Part shown: positions 1-6,742 of the stretch, one piece after another
Layout of the letters: each line of letters opens with the position of its first letter
Position numbering within the stretch: the first letter of the stretch is position 1
NCBI GenBank assembly: GCA_028712665.1
Contig: JAQTRC010000024.1
Coordinates: 1-38,495 of the forward strand
DNA length: 38,495 nucleotides
Direction of reading: 5' to 3'
Source: Desulfuromonadaceae bacterium
GTDB lineage: Bacteria > Desulfobacterota > Desulfuromonadia > Geobacterales > Pseudopelobacteraceae
Program-made: the position numbers and the translations under genes
The notes under the pieces: model-generated
The model's database searches: none
Told to the model about the DNA's origin: nothing
Seen by the model: only the letters and a program-made list of their open reading frames with translations

Positions 1-1196
1 CGGGTGTAAGCCTGACGTTCGGCTCTAACAACACTACTGTCAACAGCAATGTTGTGACAGGAGTCGACACCGGTTCGATCAGCGCAGGAATGGTAGTTTC
101 CGGCCCCGGTATTCCGGCCAACACTACAGTCACCGCCATCGACACCGCCAACAAGACCGTTACTCTCTCCAACTCCGCCACCGCGACCGCCTCCGGCGTC
201 GACTTGACCTTCGGCGGCGTCGGATTCGAGTTCATCGATACCACCGGCGCAACCCGCTCGGGCACCCTGGTAGTGAATAACGGCACATGGACCGCCTTTG
301 TTGCCGGCGCCACCAACCCGGTGACCGGCACCATCGCGGCCGGCACCGTCGGCAGCACCTGGACTCAGAACAGCAATGCCGTGAACATCGGCGGCGTCAA
401 TCAGACGGTGAATTTCGACTTCAGCGGCGCGAACTCATCGACATCTGCGGCCAGCATCAGCTCCAACGGCTTCGATGTCACAGACGCGAGCGCCACCTCG
501 AATTTCTCGAACAGCATCCTTGCTTACGACTCTCAGGGGAACCCGCATAACGTCAACATATACTACCGGAAGATCGGGGCCAATTCATGGGACTTCCATG
601 CGGTGATCCCGGATGCGACAGCCCTGAACGGGATAATCGGCAACAATATCATCAACGGAGCCCTGACCTTCGATGCGAGCGGCGTACTCACCTCTCAGAG
701 TCCGCCGGCGACCAGCGTCAACACCGTAACCTTCTCCGGCAATGTGGAGCCGCTCACCATCTCCCTCGACTTCGGAGCCGGGCTGTCTACACAGGTCGCC
801 TCCAAATCGCAGGCAACCCAGACTGTGGACGGTTTCGCCCGCGGCGAGCTCCAGAGCACCTCTATCGATGACAAAGGTTTCATGACCGCCACCTATTCCA
901 ACAACAAAACCGAGCGGATCGCCCAGATAGCAGTGGCCAAGTTTGCGAACCTGGGTGGGCTTGAAAAGGCCGGCGGGTCGCTGTTCATGGCCACCACCAA
1001 GTCCGGAACAGCCGATGTCCGTACCGCCGACAACTACGGTTACAAGGTTTTCACTAATTCACTCGAACAGAGCAATGTTGATATGGCCACCCAGCTTGTC
1101 AACATGATCAAGTTGCAACGCGCCTATTCGGGTAACTCGAAGACCATCACCTCTTCCGACGAGATGATGCAGGAGACGTTGAGCTTGAAACGATAG
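1..1196 (+). CDS. flgE: Flagellar hook protein FlgE, 3' part (5' end outside window)
   Basis: The frame is open from the left edge, so the gene is truncated at its 5' end. The visible ~398 residues end with the classic hook/basal-body rod C-terminal domain: a DGFARGELQSTSIDDKG-like stretch, then NLGGLEKAGGSLF and the helical tail SNVDMATQLVNMIKLQRAYS that packs in the hook core. FlgE polymerises outside the cell into the universal joint between rod and filament. The first ~70 visible residues are Gly/Ser/Thr/Val-rich, with an SGPGIPANTTVTAID motif and a GVDLTFGG ending. The very first residues (GVSLTFGS) look like the end of an earlier copy of the same module, so this hook carries an inserted beta-rich repeat not found in short hooks. 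The gene ends before a terminator and precedes fliL. The C-terminal identity is firm; total length is unknown. Confidence 0.9.
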   Translation, partial: GVSLTFGSNNTTVNSNVVTGVDTGSISAGMVVSGPGIPANTTVTAIDTANKTVTLSNSATATASGVDLTFGGVGFEFIDTTGATRSGTLVVNNGTWTAFVAGATNPVTGTIAAGTVGSTWTQNSNAVNIGGVNQTVNFDFSGANSSTSAASISSNGFDVTDASATSNFSNSILAYDSQGNPHNVNIYYRKIGANSWDFHAVIPDATALNGIIGNNIINGALTFDASGVLTSQSPPATSVNTVTFSGNVEPLTISLDFGAGLSTQVASKSQATQTVDGFARGELQSTSIDDKGFMTATYSNNKTERIAQIAVAKFANLGGLEKAGGSLFMATTKSGTADVRTADNYGYKVFTNSLEQSNVDMATQLVNMIKLQRAYSGNSKTITSSDEMMQETLSLKR

Positions 1197-1221
1197 TAAT
1201 CGGTTATTAAAATGAGATCCT

Positions 1222-1253
1222 GGGGGCGAGTGCATAACTCGCCCCTTTTATTT
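1222..1253 (+). terminator. Rho-independent terminator after flgE
   Basis: A 9-bp GC-rich stem (1223-1231 with 1237-1245, loop GCATA) is followed directly by TTTTATTT. It lies 26 bases after the flgE stop and should separate hook transcription from the fliL-flhB operon. Confidence 0.85.
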
Positions 1254-1422
1254 GGCCGATTTTTTGCAGCGGTGTCCATTTTTAATGATCTGATATTCGG
1301 AATGTCAAAACATTGTCACTGTTTCTCTATTTGGCAGTTGCAAAATTATTGGTTTAGCTTTAAATATAACAGGTTAAAAATGACGTCTGACTTACTAAAT
1401 GTCATAGTAACGGAGGGATGAC

Positions 1423-1983
1423 ATGGCCAAGGATGATCAGGGTGCCGCTGAGGCGGCAGATGAAGGCGGCGGCAAGAAAAAGTTGATAATCATTATCGGT
1501 GCGGCGGTGGCTGTGGCGGTAATTCTGGGCGTCGTAGCCTTCATGATGCTTGGCAAAGGTAAAAAGAGTACTGCAAAAGAGGGTGAAGCATCGCCGGCTG
1601 CGGCTGCAGGGGCTCACGGCGGAGCTCCGGCTCAGGGCGCTGCGGCTGGTCAAGGCGGAGCTCAGGCGCCGGGTGGGCCCGTTTCAAACGTTTTCCCGCT
1701 GGAGCCGTTCATCGTCAATATCTACGATGGCCAGGAGCTGCGCTATCTTAAGGTAAAAATCGAGCTTGAGATGGTGGGACCGCCTGTTAAGCCTGAGATC
1801 GAAGCCAAACTGGCGCCGATTCGGGATGCCGTGCTGGTCCTTTTAAGCGCCAAGACACTCCAGGACATTCAGGATGTTCAGGGTAAAAACACGCTTAAAG
1901 AGGAGATTCTGTCAGCGATCAACAGACATATCCCCCCTGGGAAGATCGCGAAGGTTTATTTTACCGATTTTGTTGTTCAATAG
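1423..1983 (+). CDS. fliL: Flagellar basal body-associated protein FliL
   Basis: This is a 186-aa single-pass inner-membrane protein that sits around the stators and supports motor torque. The short charged N-terminus is followed by one transmembrane segment at about residues 21-43, an Ala/Gly-rich linker (about 55-88), and the conserved periplasmic FliL domain with FPLEPFIVNI and RYLKVKIELE. The C-terminus ends in KVYFTDFVVQ, as is usual for the family. A good ribosome-binding site (GGAGG) precedes the ATG. The 169 bases between the flgE terminator and this start hold only a weak sigma70-like pair (TTGCAA at 1338 and TAAATA at 1361, 17-base spacer), which I do not trust. It is the first gene of the fliLMNOPQR-flhB run. 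The long Ala/Gly linker is low complexity and probably poorly conserved. Confidence 0.93.
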   Translation: MAKDDQGAAEAADEGGGKKKLIIIIGAAVAVAVILGVVAFMMLGKGKKSTAKEGEASPAAAAGAHGGAPAQGAAAGQGGAQAPGGPVSNVFPLEPFIVNIYDGQELRYLKVKIELEMVGPPVKPEIEAKLAPIRDAVLVLLSAKTLQDIQDVQGKNTLKEEILSAINRHIPPGKIAKVYFTDFVVQ

Positions 1984-1991
1984 GTATCGCT

Positions 1992-2981
1992 GTGGCTGCA
2001 ATGGAAAAAATTCTTACCAAGGCAGAGATTGAGTCGCTGCTTAATGCCGTGTTCGACGGCCGCATCGAGCCCGAGAGAGAGCTCTCAAAGGCCGAAGGGA
2101 GCGCTGTAGCCTACGATCTTTTCAACTCTGATGCCAACAGGGGTTCCGTTCCTAATCTGGACATAGTCTACGACAGCTTTATCCGCTACAACCGCGTCAA
2201 TCTCTCCAACCGCCTCCGTAAGTCGGTCGAAATAAAAAAAGTTGGAGCGCGCTCCTATAAATTCGATGATTTTCTCCAGACATTGCCAATACCTGTCTGT
2301 GTGGCCATCTTCAAGATAGAACCTCTCAAGGGGGCTGCGCTGATATCTTTTGACAGCACCCTGGTGATGTCCCTGGTCGACAGCCTTCTGGGAGGCACCG
2401 GAATTGCGAAGGTGCCGGTTGCCAACAGGATGTTCACCGCCATCGAGCTGCGCCTGATGGAAAAGGTTGTAGGCGATATCCTGCAGGATCTTGAAAAGGC
2501 CTGGGCGCCGCTCTATCAAACCCATATGACCCTGCTCCGCATGGAGATGAATCCACGCTTGATCAGCATTGTACCGCCTGAGTACCAGATCGTGACAATG
2601 TCGCTTAAACTGCAGATAGAGGATATCTCCGGGAATATTCAGTTCGCGATTCCCTATATGACGATCGATCCTATCAAGGACAAGCTCAAAGTCGGCATGC
2701 AGTTTGACCTGATGGCCATCGATCCCCAATGGTCAAATCGACTCTCTTCGGAACTTCTTGAGGCTCCGATTGAGACGACGGTAGAAATGGGTAATGCCAC
2801 TATCTCGCTGCGCGAGCTGCTTGATTTGACGGTAGGAGATACGATTATGCTCGACAAACCATGTTCAAGCGATATGCTTGTCAAGGTTCAAGGGGTGCCG
2901 AAGTATTTCTGCATACCTGGCATACGCCACGGCAACAAGGCGTTTCAGATCACCAAGATTTGCAATATAAGGGGGCAGTAG
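1992..2981 (+). CDS. fliM: Flagellar motor switch protein FliM
   Basis: FliM is the C-ring protein that binds phospho-CheY and sets the rotation direction. The 329-aa product starts with KILTKAEIESLLNAV, matching the N-terminal EIDALL-type CheY-binding peptide. A middle CheC-like domain follows (about 45-235), then a C-terminal SpoA/FliN-like domain (about 250-327, containing TISLRELLDLTVGDTI). Two starts are possible: GTG at 1992 or ATG at 2001, three codons later. Neither has a strong Shine-Dalgarno, and translational coupling to fliL, 8 bases upstream, is likely. The stop overlaps the GTG start of fliN by one base. Confidence 0.93.
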   Translation: MAAMEKILTKAEIESLLNAVFDGRIEPERELSKAEGSAVAYDLFNSDANRGSVPNLDIVYDSFIRYNRVNLSNRLRKSVEIKKVGARSYKFDDFLQTLPIPVCVAIFKIEPLKGAALISFDSTLVMSLVDSLLGGTGIAKVPVANRMFTAIELRLMEKVVGDILQDLEKAWAPLYQTHMTLLRMEMNPRLISIVPPEYQIVTMSLKLQIEDISGNIQFAIPYMTIDPIKDKLKVGMQFDLMAIDPQWSNRLSSELLEAPIETTVEMGNATISLRELLDLTVGDTIMLDKPCSSDMLVKVQGVPKYFCIPGIRHGNKAFQITKICNIRGQ

Positions 2982-3280
2982 TGAGTGACAAGCCTGATGC
3001 GAATGAGATGGGACACGATAAGAAGAACCTCGATTTCATCCTTGATATTCCATTGCAGGTAACTGTTGAGCTCGGAAGGACCAAGCTGCTGGTAAAAGAT
3101 ATTTTGCAGCTGAATCAGGGGGCGGTTGTCGAATTGACCAAACTGGCCGGCGAGCCGCTTGATATCTTCGTCAATTCCAAGCTGGTGGCTCGCGGTGAAG
3201 CTGTGGTCGTTAACGAGAAATTCGGTGTTCGCCTGGTGGACATAGTCAGCCCTAATGAGCGGGTGGAGAAGATTCTGTGA
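2981..3280 (+). CDS. fliN: Flagellar motor switch protein FliN
   Basis: A 99-aa SpoA-domain protein that forms the lower C-ring with FliM and docks the export ATPase complex. LDIPLQVTVELGRTKLLVKD, GAVVELTKLAGEPLDIFVN and GEAVVVNEKFGVRLVDI are diagnostic. The frame stays open upstream to 2861, but that part lies inside fliM. I chose the GTG at 2981 because it overlaps the fliM stop by one base and has a purine-rich AAGGGGG Shine-Dalgarno about 5 bases upstream. The length is typical of a short FliN. The stop overlaps the fliO start. Confidence 0.92.
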   Translation: MSDKPDANEMGHDKKNLDFILDIPLQVTVELGRTKLLVKDILQLNQGAVVELTKLAGEPLDIFVNSKLVARGEAVVVNEKFGVRLVDIVSPNERVEKIL

Positions 3281-3696
3281 AGTATGCGGTTTCGCTACTT
3301 CTCCCCTTCCTCCCTTCAATAGCCTCTGCCGGAGATAGCCCCGGGCAGGAATTCAGTTTTTTGGCCAGTCTTATTCAGATGATTGCCGCCCTGGCTCTGG
3401 TCGTCGGCCTGATCCTTGTCACCTGGCATTTTTCCGGTAAATTGATGCGGAGACTCCCGGTAGGTCAACACCTGATATCTAAGCACATCCGCCTGGTGGA
3501 AACTCGTTACATGGGCCCCAAAAGGGCTCTGATACTGATTGAGGTGGGGGGCGAATACCTGCTTTTGTCAAGCAGCGATAACGGGCTCAGCCTAATAAAA
3601 CAGATCAATATGCTGGAAGAAATCGAAGTTATAGAGGAAAAATCTGAGCAGGGCGGTTTTGCCGCTGTACTGGCCCGCCTGAGACGGACAGCATGA
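3277..3696 (+). CDS. fliO: Flagellar biosynthetic protein FliO
   Basis: A 139-aa small membrane protein that acts as a chaperone for assembly of the FliP ring in the export gate. It has a signal-like N-terminus (residues 1-18, ending SIASA) and a second hydrophobic segment (about 31-51). The cytoplasmic domain carries VGQHLISKHIRLVETRYMGP and ALILIEVGGEYLLLSSS, the conserved FliO core. The GTG start overlaps the fliN stop by 4 bases, and its own stop overlaps the fliP ATG. FliO is poorly conserved, so position in the operon supports the call as much as sequence does. Confidence 0.87.
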   Translation: MKYAVSLLLPFLPSIASAGDSPGQEFSFLASLIQMIAALALVVGLILVTWHFSGKLMRRLPVGQHLISKHIRLVETRYMGPKRALILIEVGGEYLLLSSSDNGLSLIKQINMLEEIEVIEEKSEQGGFAAVLARLRRTA

Positions 3697-4460
3697 TGAC
3701 TCGACATCTTTCAAAACGGGCTATCGTTCTCGGATCGACCGCTCTGATTCTGTTGGCCGGCGCTCTGGTCTATGCCGAACCGATACCGTTCCCATCGCTC
3801 AATATAGGGGTCGGGACTGCCACCAAGCCGAATGATGTGGCGGTCACAGTTCAAATATTCCTGTTGTTGACGATTCTGTCGCTCGCGCCCGGACTTCTGA
3901 TAATGACCACCTCTTTCACACGGATTGCGGTGGTACTTTCATTTCTACGCACCGCCATGGGCACCCAGGCGGCGCCTTCCAACCAGATTATCCTCGCTCT
4001 TTCGATGTTTCTGACGTTCTTTATCATGACTCCGGTCTGGCAGCAGATTAATAAAGAGGCCTATCAACCCTGGAAGGCCCAGCAGATCAGCCAGGAGCAA
4101 GCCATGGAACGGGCAGTAAAGCCGGTACGCAAATTCATGCTTTCCCAGACGAGGGAAAAAGATCTGGCGCTGTTCGTGAGCCTCTCAAAGCTCCAGAGGC
4201 CGAAAAATGCCGATGAAATTCCGACTTTGACCATTATTCCGGCCTTCATGATCTCGGAACTGCGCACTGCGTTTCAGATCGGATTTCTGATATATATTCC
4301 ATTTATAGTTGTTGATATGGTAGTCGCCTCAGTCCTGATGTCTATGGGTATGATGATGCTGCCGCCGGTCATGATATCTCTCCCGTTTAAAATCCTGCTG
4401 TTTGTTCTTGTAGATGGCTGGGGACTGGTAATCGGTTCACTCGTAAAAAGTTTTGGCTAA
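3693..4460 (+). CDS. fliP: Flagellar export gate protein FliP
   Basis: A 255-aa component of the FliP5Q4R1 export gate of the flagellar type III secretion system. It has a cleavable-type signal peptide (about 1-29, ending VYA), as FliP does in many bacteria. The family motif LLTILSLAPGLLIMTTSFTR comes next, then FLRTAMGTQ and the C-terminal FQIGFLIYIPFIVVDMVVAS and MMMLPPVMISLPFKILLFVL segments. It overlaps fliO by 4 bases. The 85-base gap to fliQ, unusual in this operon, holds an inverted hexamer repeat (see separate entry). Confidence 0.96.
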   Translation: MMTRHLSKRAIVLGSTALILLAGALVYAEPIPFPSLNIGVGTATKPNDVAVTVQIFLLLTILSLAPGLLIMTTSFTRIAVVLSFLRTAMGTQAAPSNQIILALSMFLTFFIMTPVWQQINKEAYQPWKAQQISQEQAMERAVKPVRKFMLSQTREKDLALFVSLSKLQRPKNADEIPTLTIIPAFMISELRTAFQIGFLIYIPFIVVDMVVASVLMSMGMMMLPPVMISLPFKILLFVLVDGWGLVIGSLVKSFG

Positions 4461-4473
4461 TGGAAAGACAGAC

Positions 4474-4530
4474 TGAGATTGAGGTTAAGGTTGAGCAAAA
4501 ACCTCAATCTCAACCTTAACCTTAACCTTA
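4474..4530 (+). repeat. Inverted repeat with CTTAAC-type hexamer array between fliP and fliQ
   Basis: The right arm contains three-plus head-to-tail copies of a hexamer (CCTTAA; 4514-4533), and the left arm carries the complement (GGTTAAGGTT). The 13 bases at 4483-4495 pair perfectly with 4509-4521. Pairing continues outward to 4474/4530 with two G-U pairs and one mismatch, giving a stem of about 21 bp with a 13-base loop. No T-run follows, so it is not an ordinary terminator. In RNA it could pause or cleave the transcript between fliP and fliQ. The low-complexity array suggests slipped-strand expansion. Confidence 0.75.
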
Positions 4531-4545
4531 ACCTGAGGTACCCCA

Positions 4546-4815
4546 ATGACTCCCGAATTAGTCGTACAACTGGCCCGGCGCAGCTTTGAAGTCACACTGA
4601 TGCTCTCAGCGCCTCTTCTGCTGGCCAGCCTGGTCATCGGGCTTCTGGTCAGTATATTTCAGGCTGTTACCTCCATCAACGAGGCTACGCTGGCCTTTGC
4701 CCCGAAAATCATAGCTGTCATGGTTGCGATGATCATATTCTTTCCCTGGATGATGAGCTATATGAGCGATTTTACCCGTGAGATCTATTCGTTTATAGCA
4801 ACAATGAGGCGTTAG
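4546..4815 (+). CDS. fliQ: Flagellar export gate protein FliQ
   Basis: An 89-aa two-helix membrane protein of the export gate. The family signature is visible: an N-terminal VVQLARRSFEVTLMLSAPLL, then LVIGLLVSIFQAVTSINEAT and LAFAPKIIAVMVAMIIFFPW. Length matches the usual 88-90 residues. It lies 85 bases after fliP, with GAGG before the ATG, and 6 bases before fliR. Confidence 0.95.
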   Translation: MTPELVVQLARRSFEVTLMLSAPLLLASLVIGLLVSIFQAVTSINEATLAFAPKIIAVMVAMIIFFPWMMSYMSDFTREIYSFIATMRR

Positions 4816-4821
4816 CCTCCC

Positions 4822-5616
4822 ATGTTCCCGCTGCTCCCTTTCCCGTCTCCCCGTGAAGTCATTATATTTATGATGGTATTGAGCCGTATTGCAGGCATCT
4901 TTGCGGCGTTGCCGGTCTTTGGCGGCCGGAGCGTGCCGGTTGTCATCAAGGCCGTCACGGTTTTCATGATAACGCTGGTCTGTTTTCCAACACTGTCGGT
5001 TTCCATCCCGGAGGTGCCGCCGGACGCTTTCACGCTTGCCCTGCTGGCTTTAAGCGAGCTTATGGTCGGCCTCTCGCTCGGATTTATCACACAGATTATC
5101 TTTGCCTCCGTCGAATTCAGCGGGCAGATCATCGGCATGCAGATGGGGCTGACTATCTCATCGATCATAGATCCCACCCGCGGCACACAGACCCAGATCA
5201 TGTCGGTTGTACAGGTGCTGTTTGCCACTTTGATGTTTTTGTCGCTCAATATTCACCACCTCTTTATCCGGGCTATCATAGACAGTTTCAGGGTCATCCC
5301 GCTCGGGGGATGGCATCTGAACGGCGAACTTGTACATTTTTTAGTACAGCGCGCCGCCGATATTTTCACAATCGGCGTCCGTTTGGCCGCACCGGTAATG
5401 GTGGCCCTGCTGCTGACCACGGTGGGCCTCGGAATCATGGCGCGCGCTTTCCCGCAGATGAACATATTCATGATAAGTCTCCCGCTCAATATCGGCCTCG
5501 GCCTGATGGTCCTAGGGATGACACTTACAATATTTTTTCATGTTCTGGAGGTCTCGTTCGGACATTTGAAAGGCCAGATCGACACACTCTACAGGCTTAT
5601 GGCAAGGGGGGGATGA
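4822..5616 (+). CDS. fliR: Flagellar export gate protein FliR
   Basis: A 264-aa polytopic membrane protein, the single-copy subunit that closes the FliPQR gate helix. Recognisable stretches are FMMVLSRIAGIFAALPVFGG near the N-terminus, LIGLSLGF-like ELMVGLSLGFITQIIFASVE, GQIIGMQMGLTISSIIDP and the C-terminal FPQMNIFMISLPLNIGLGLM. Length is typical (about 255-265). The coding sequence ends in a run of seven G followed by ATGA. There the fliR stop (5614-5616) overlaps an ATG that would be the normal coupled start of flhB but is out of its frame (see flhB). Confidence 0.95.
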   Translation: MFPLLPFPSPREVIIFMMVLSRIAGIFAALPVFGGRSVPVVIKAVTVFMITLVCFPTLSVSIPEVPPDAFTLALLALSELMVGLSLGFITQIIFASVEFSGQIIGMQMGLTISSIIDPTRGTQTQIMSVVQVLFATLMFLSLNIHHLFIRAIIDSFRVIPLGGWHLNGELVHFLVQRAADIFTIGVRLAAPVMVALLLTTVGLGIMARAFPQMNIFMISLPLNIGLGLMVLGMTLTIFFHVLEVSFGHLKGQIDTLYRLMARGG

Positions 5617-5619
5617 CCT

Positions 5620-6693
5620 ACGGCGGAAGATTCAGACAAACATTCCAAAACAGAAGAACCCACCAGTAAAAAATTAGACAAGTCCCGCGAAGACAGCCCG
5701 CCGCCGATGAGCCAGATGCTGACGTCGTCGCTCACCCTTCTCACCGGTATCGTCAGTCTGTATATCTTCGGCAGCTTCATGATGGACGGCATCAAAAACA
5801 GCACCGTCAAAATTCTCTCCACCATGGGAAGCTTCCAGCTGACCGAATCAAACCTCTATGTTCTGGTGCTCAAGCTGTTTGGAACCGTTTTACTGCTGCT
5901 TACACCTCTTATCGTGACAATCATAGTCACATCAATACTCTCAAGCCTGATTCAGGACAAAGGCAAATTTGAGTTCAGACTTACACGCCTGAAAGTAGAT
6001 TTCGGCAAACTGAGCCCCCTGAAAGGTTTCAGTCGTCTGTTTAACAAGGACGCCCTGGTTGAGATGCTCAAATCCATGCTCAAGCTGTTGGTGGTTGCCT
6101 GGATAGCCTACGGGATAGTACGCGACGAAATGCAGAATATCACTTTTCTGGCTGAAGCCGATATTCAGACAATTTTTGACTTTGTCGGTCATATGGCTTT
6201 CAAGATCGTCACCCATACCTGCGGCATTTTGATTATTCTCGGTTTGCTTGATATGCTGTATGTCAAATGGCGTTACATTGAAAATCTCAAAATGACCAAA
6301 CAGGAGGTCAAGGATGAGCGTAAGGAATCCGACGGGAATCCGGAGGTAAAGGGGAAGATCAAGCAGATGCAGTATCAGATGGCCCGCCGCCGGATGACGA
6401 AAATAATCCCGATGGCCGATGTTGTCATAACCAACCCTACTCACTACGCAGTCGCCATCAAGTATGACCGCCAGAAGATGGCCGCACCGGTCGTACTGGC
6501 AAAGGGGGCCGATATAATGGCCGAGGCTATCAAGAAAATTGCCAGGGAACATCATATCACACTGGTGGAGAATCGCTTTCTCGCCCGCGAATTGTATGAT
6601 CAGGTGAAGGAAAACGAGCCTATTCCGGAGGTGCTCTACGCTGCGGTAGCAGAGGTGCTGGCTTATGTCTACAAGTTGAAAGGGAAGGTGTAG
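5620..6693 (+). CDS. flhB: Flagellar export switch protein FlhB (non-canonical ACG start or frameshifted start)
   Basis: FlhB is the export-gate protein that switches substrate from hook to filament by self-cleavage. Four membrane helices are followed by the cytoplasmic domain with VVITNPTHYAVAIKY. The first ATG in frame is 5707, but that would drop the conserved N-terminus: immediately upstream, in frame, is AEDSDKHSKTEEPTSKKLDK, a textbook FlhB beginning. In-frame codons back to the fliR stop include only one near-start codon, ACG at 5620, 7 bases after AAGGGGGGG. From there the protein is 357 aa and the cleavage site is NPTH at 272-275, close to E. coli (269-272). Alternatively the real start is the ATG at 5613 overlapping the fliR stop, with a one-base insertion at 5616-5622 in this sequence. 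FlhA does not follow; an RND pump gene does. Confidence 0.9.
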   Translation, partial: TAEDSDKHSKTEEPTSKKLDKSREDSPPPMSQMLTSSLTLLTGIVSLYIFGSFMMDGIKNSTVKILSTMGSFQLTESNLYVLVLKLFGTVLLLLTPLIVTIIVTSILSSLIQDKGKFEFRLTRLKVDFGKLSPLKGFSRLFNKDALVEMLKSMLKLLVVAWIAYGIVRDEMQNITFLAEADIQTIFDFVGHMAFKIVTHTCGILIILGLLDMLYVKWRYIENLKMTKQEVKDERKESDGNPEVKGKIKQMQYQMARRRMTKIIPMADVVITNPTHYAVAIKYDRQKMAAPVVLAKGADIMAEAIKKIAREHHITLVENRFLARELYDQVKENEPIPEVLYAAVAEVLAYVYKLKGKV

Positions 6694-6742
6694 GGCCGGC
6701 GTTACGGCAAACAGAGTTGAAATAAGCAAGGAAAGTCAATAA

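Noticed and set aside
1331..1352. Sigma54 promoter before fliL (TTGGCA near TTGCA)
   Set aside because: The two elements are adjacent, without the fixed spacing of -24/-12 promoters.
1212..1421. 69-residue ORF between flgE and fliL
   Set aside because: It begins before the terminator hairpin, has no ribosome-binding site and low-complexity composition; it is a chance ORF.
2861..2980. Longer FliN starting at 2861
   Set aside because: The extra 40 residues overlap fliM and are unlike FliN; GTG 2981 has a ribosome-binding site and the expected overlap.
5941..6729. 262-residue ORF opposite flhB and other long antisense ORFs (for example 15144-16187 minus)
   Set aside because: They are mirror frames of well-supported genes and show His/Gln/Arg-rich shadow composition.
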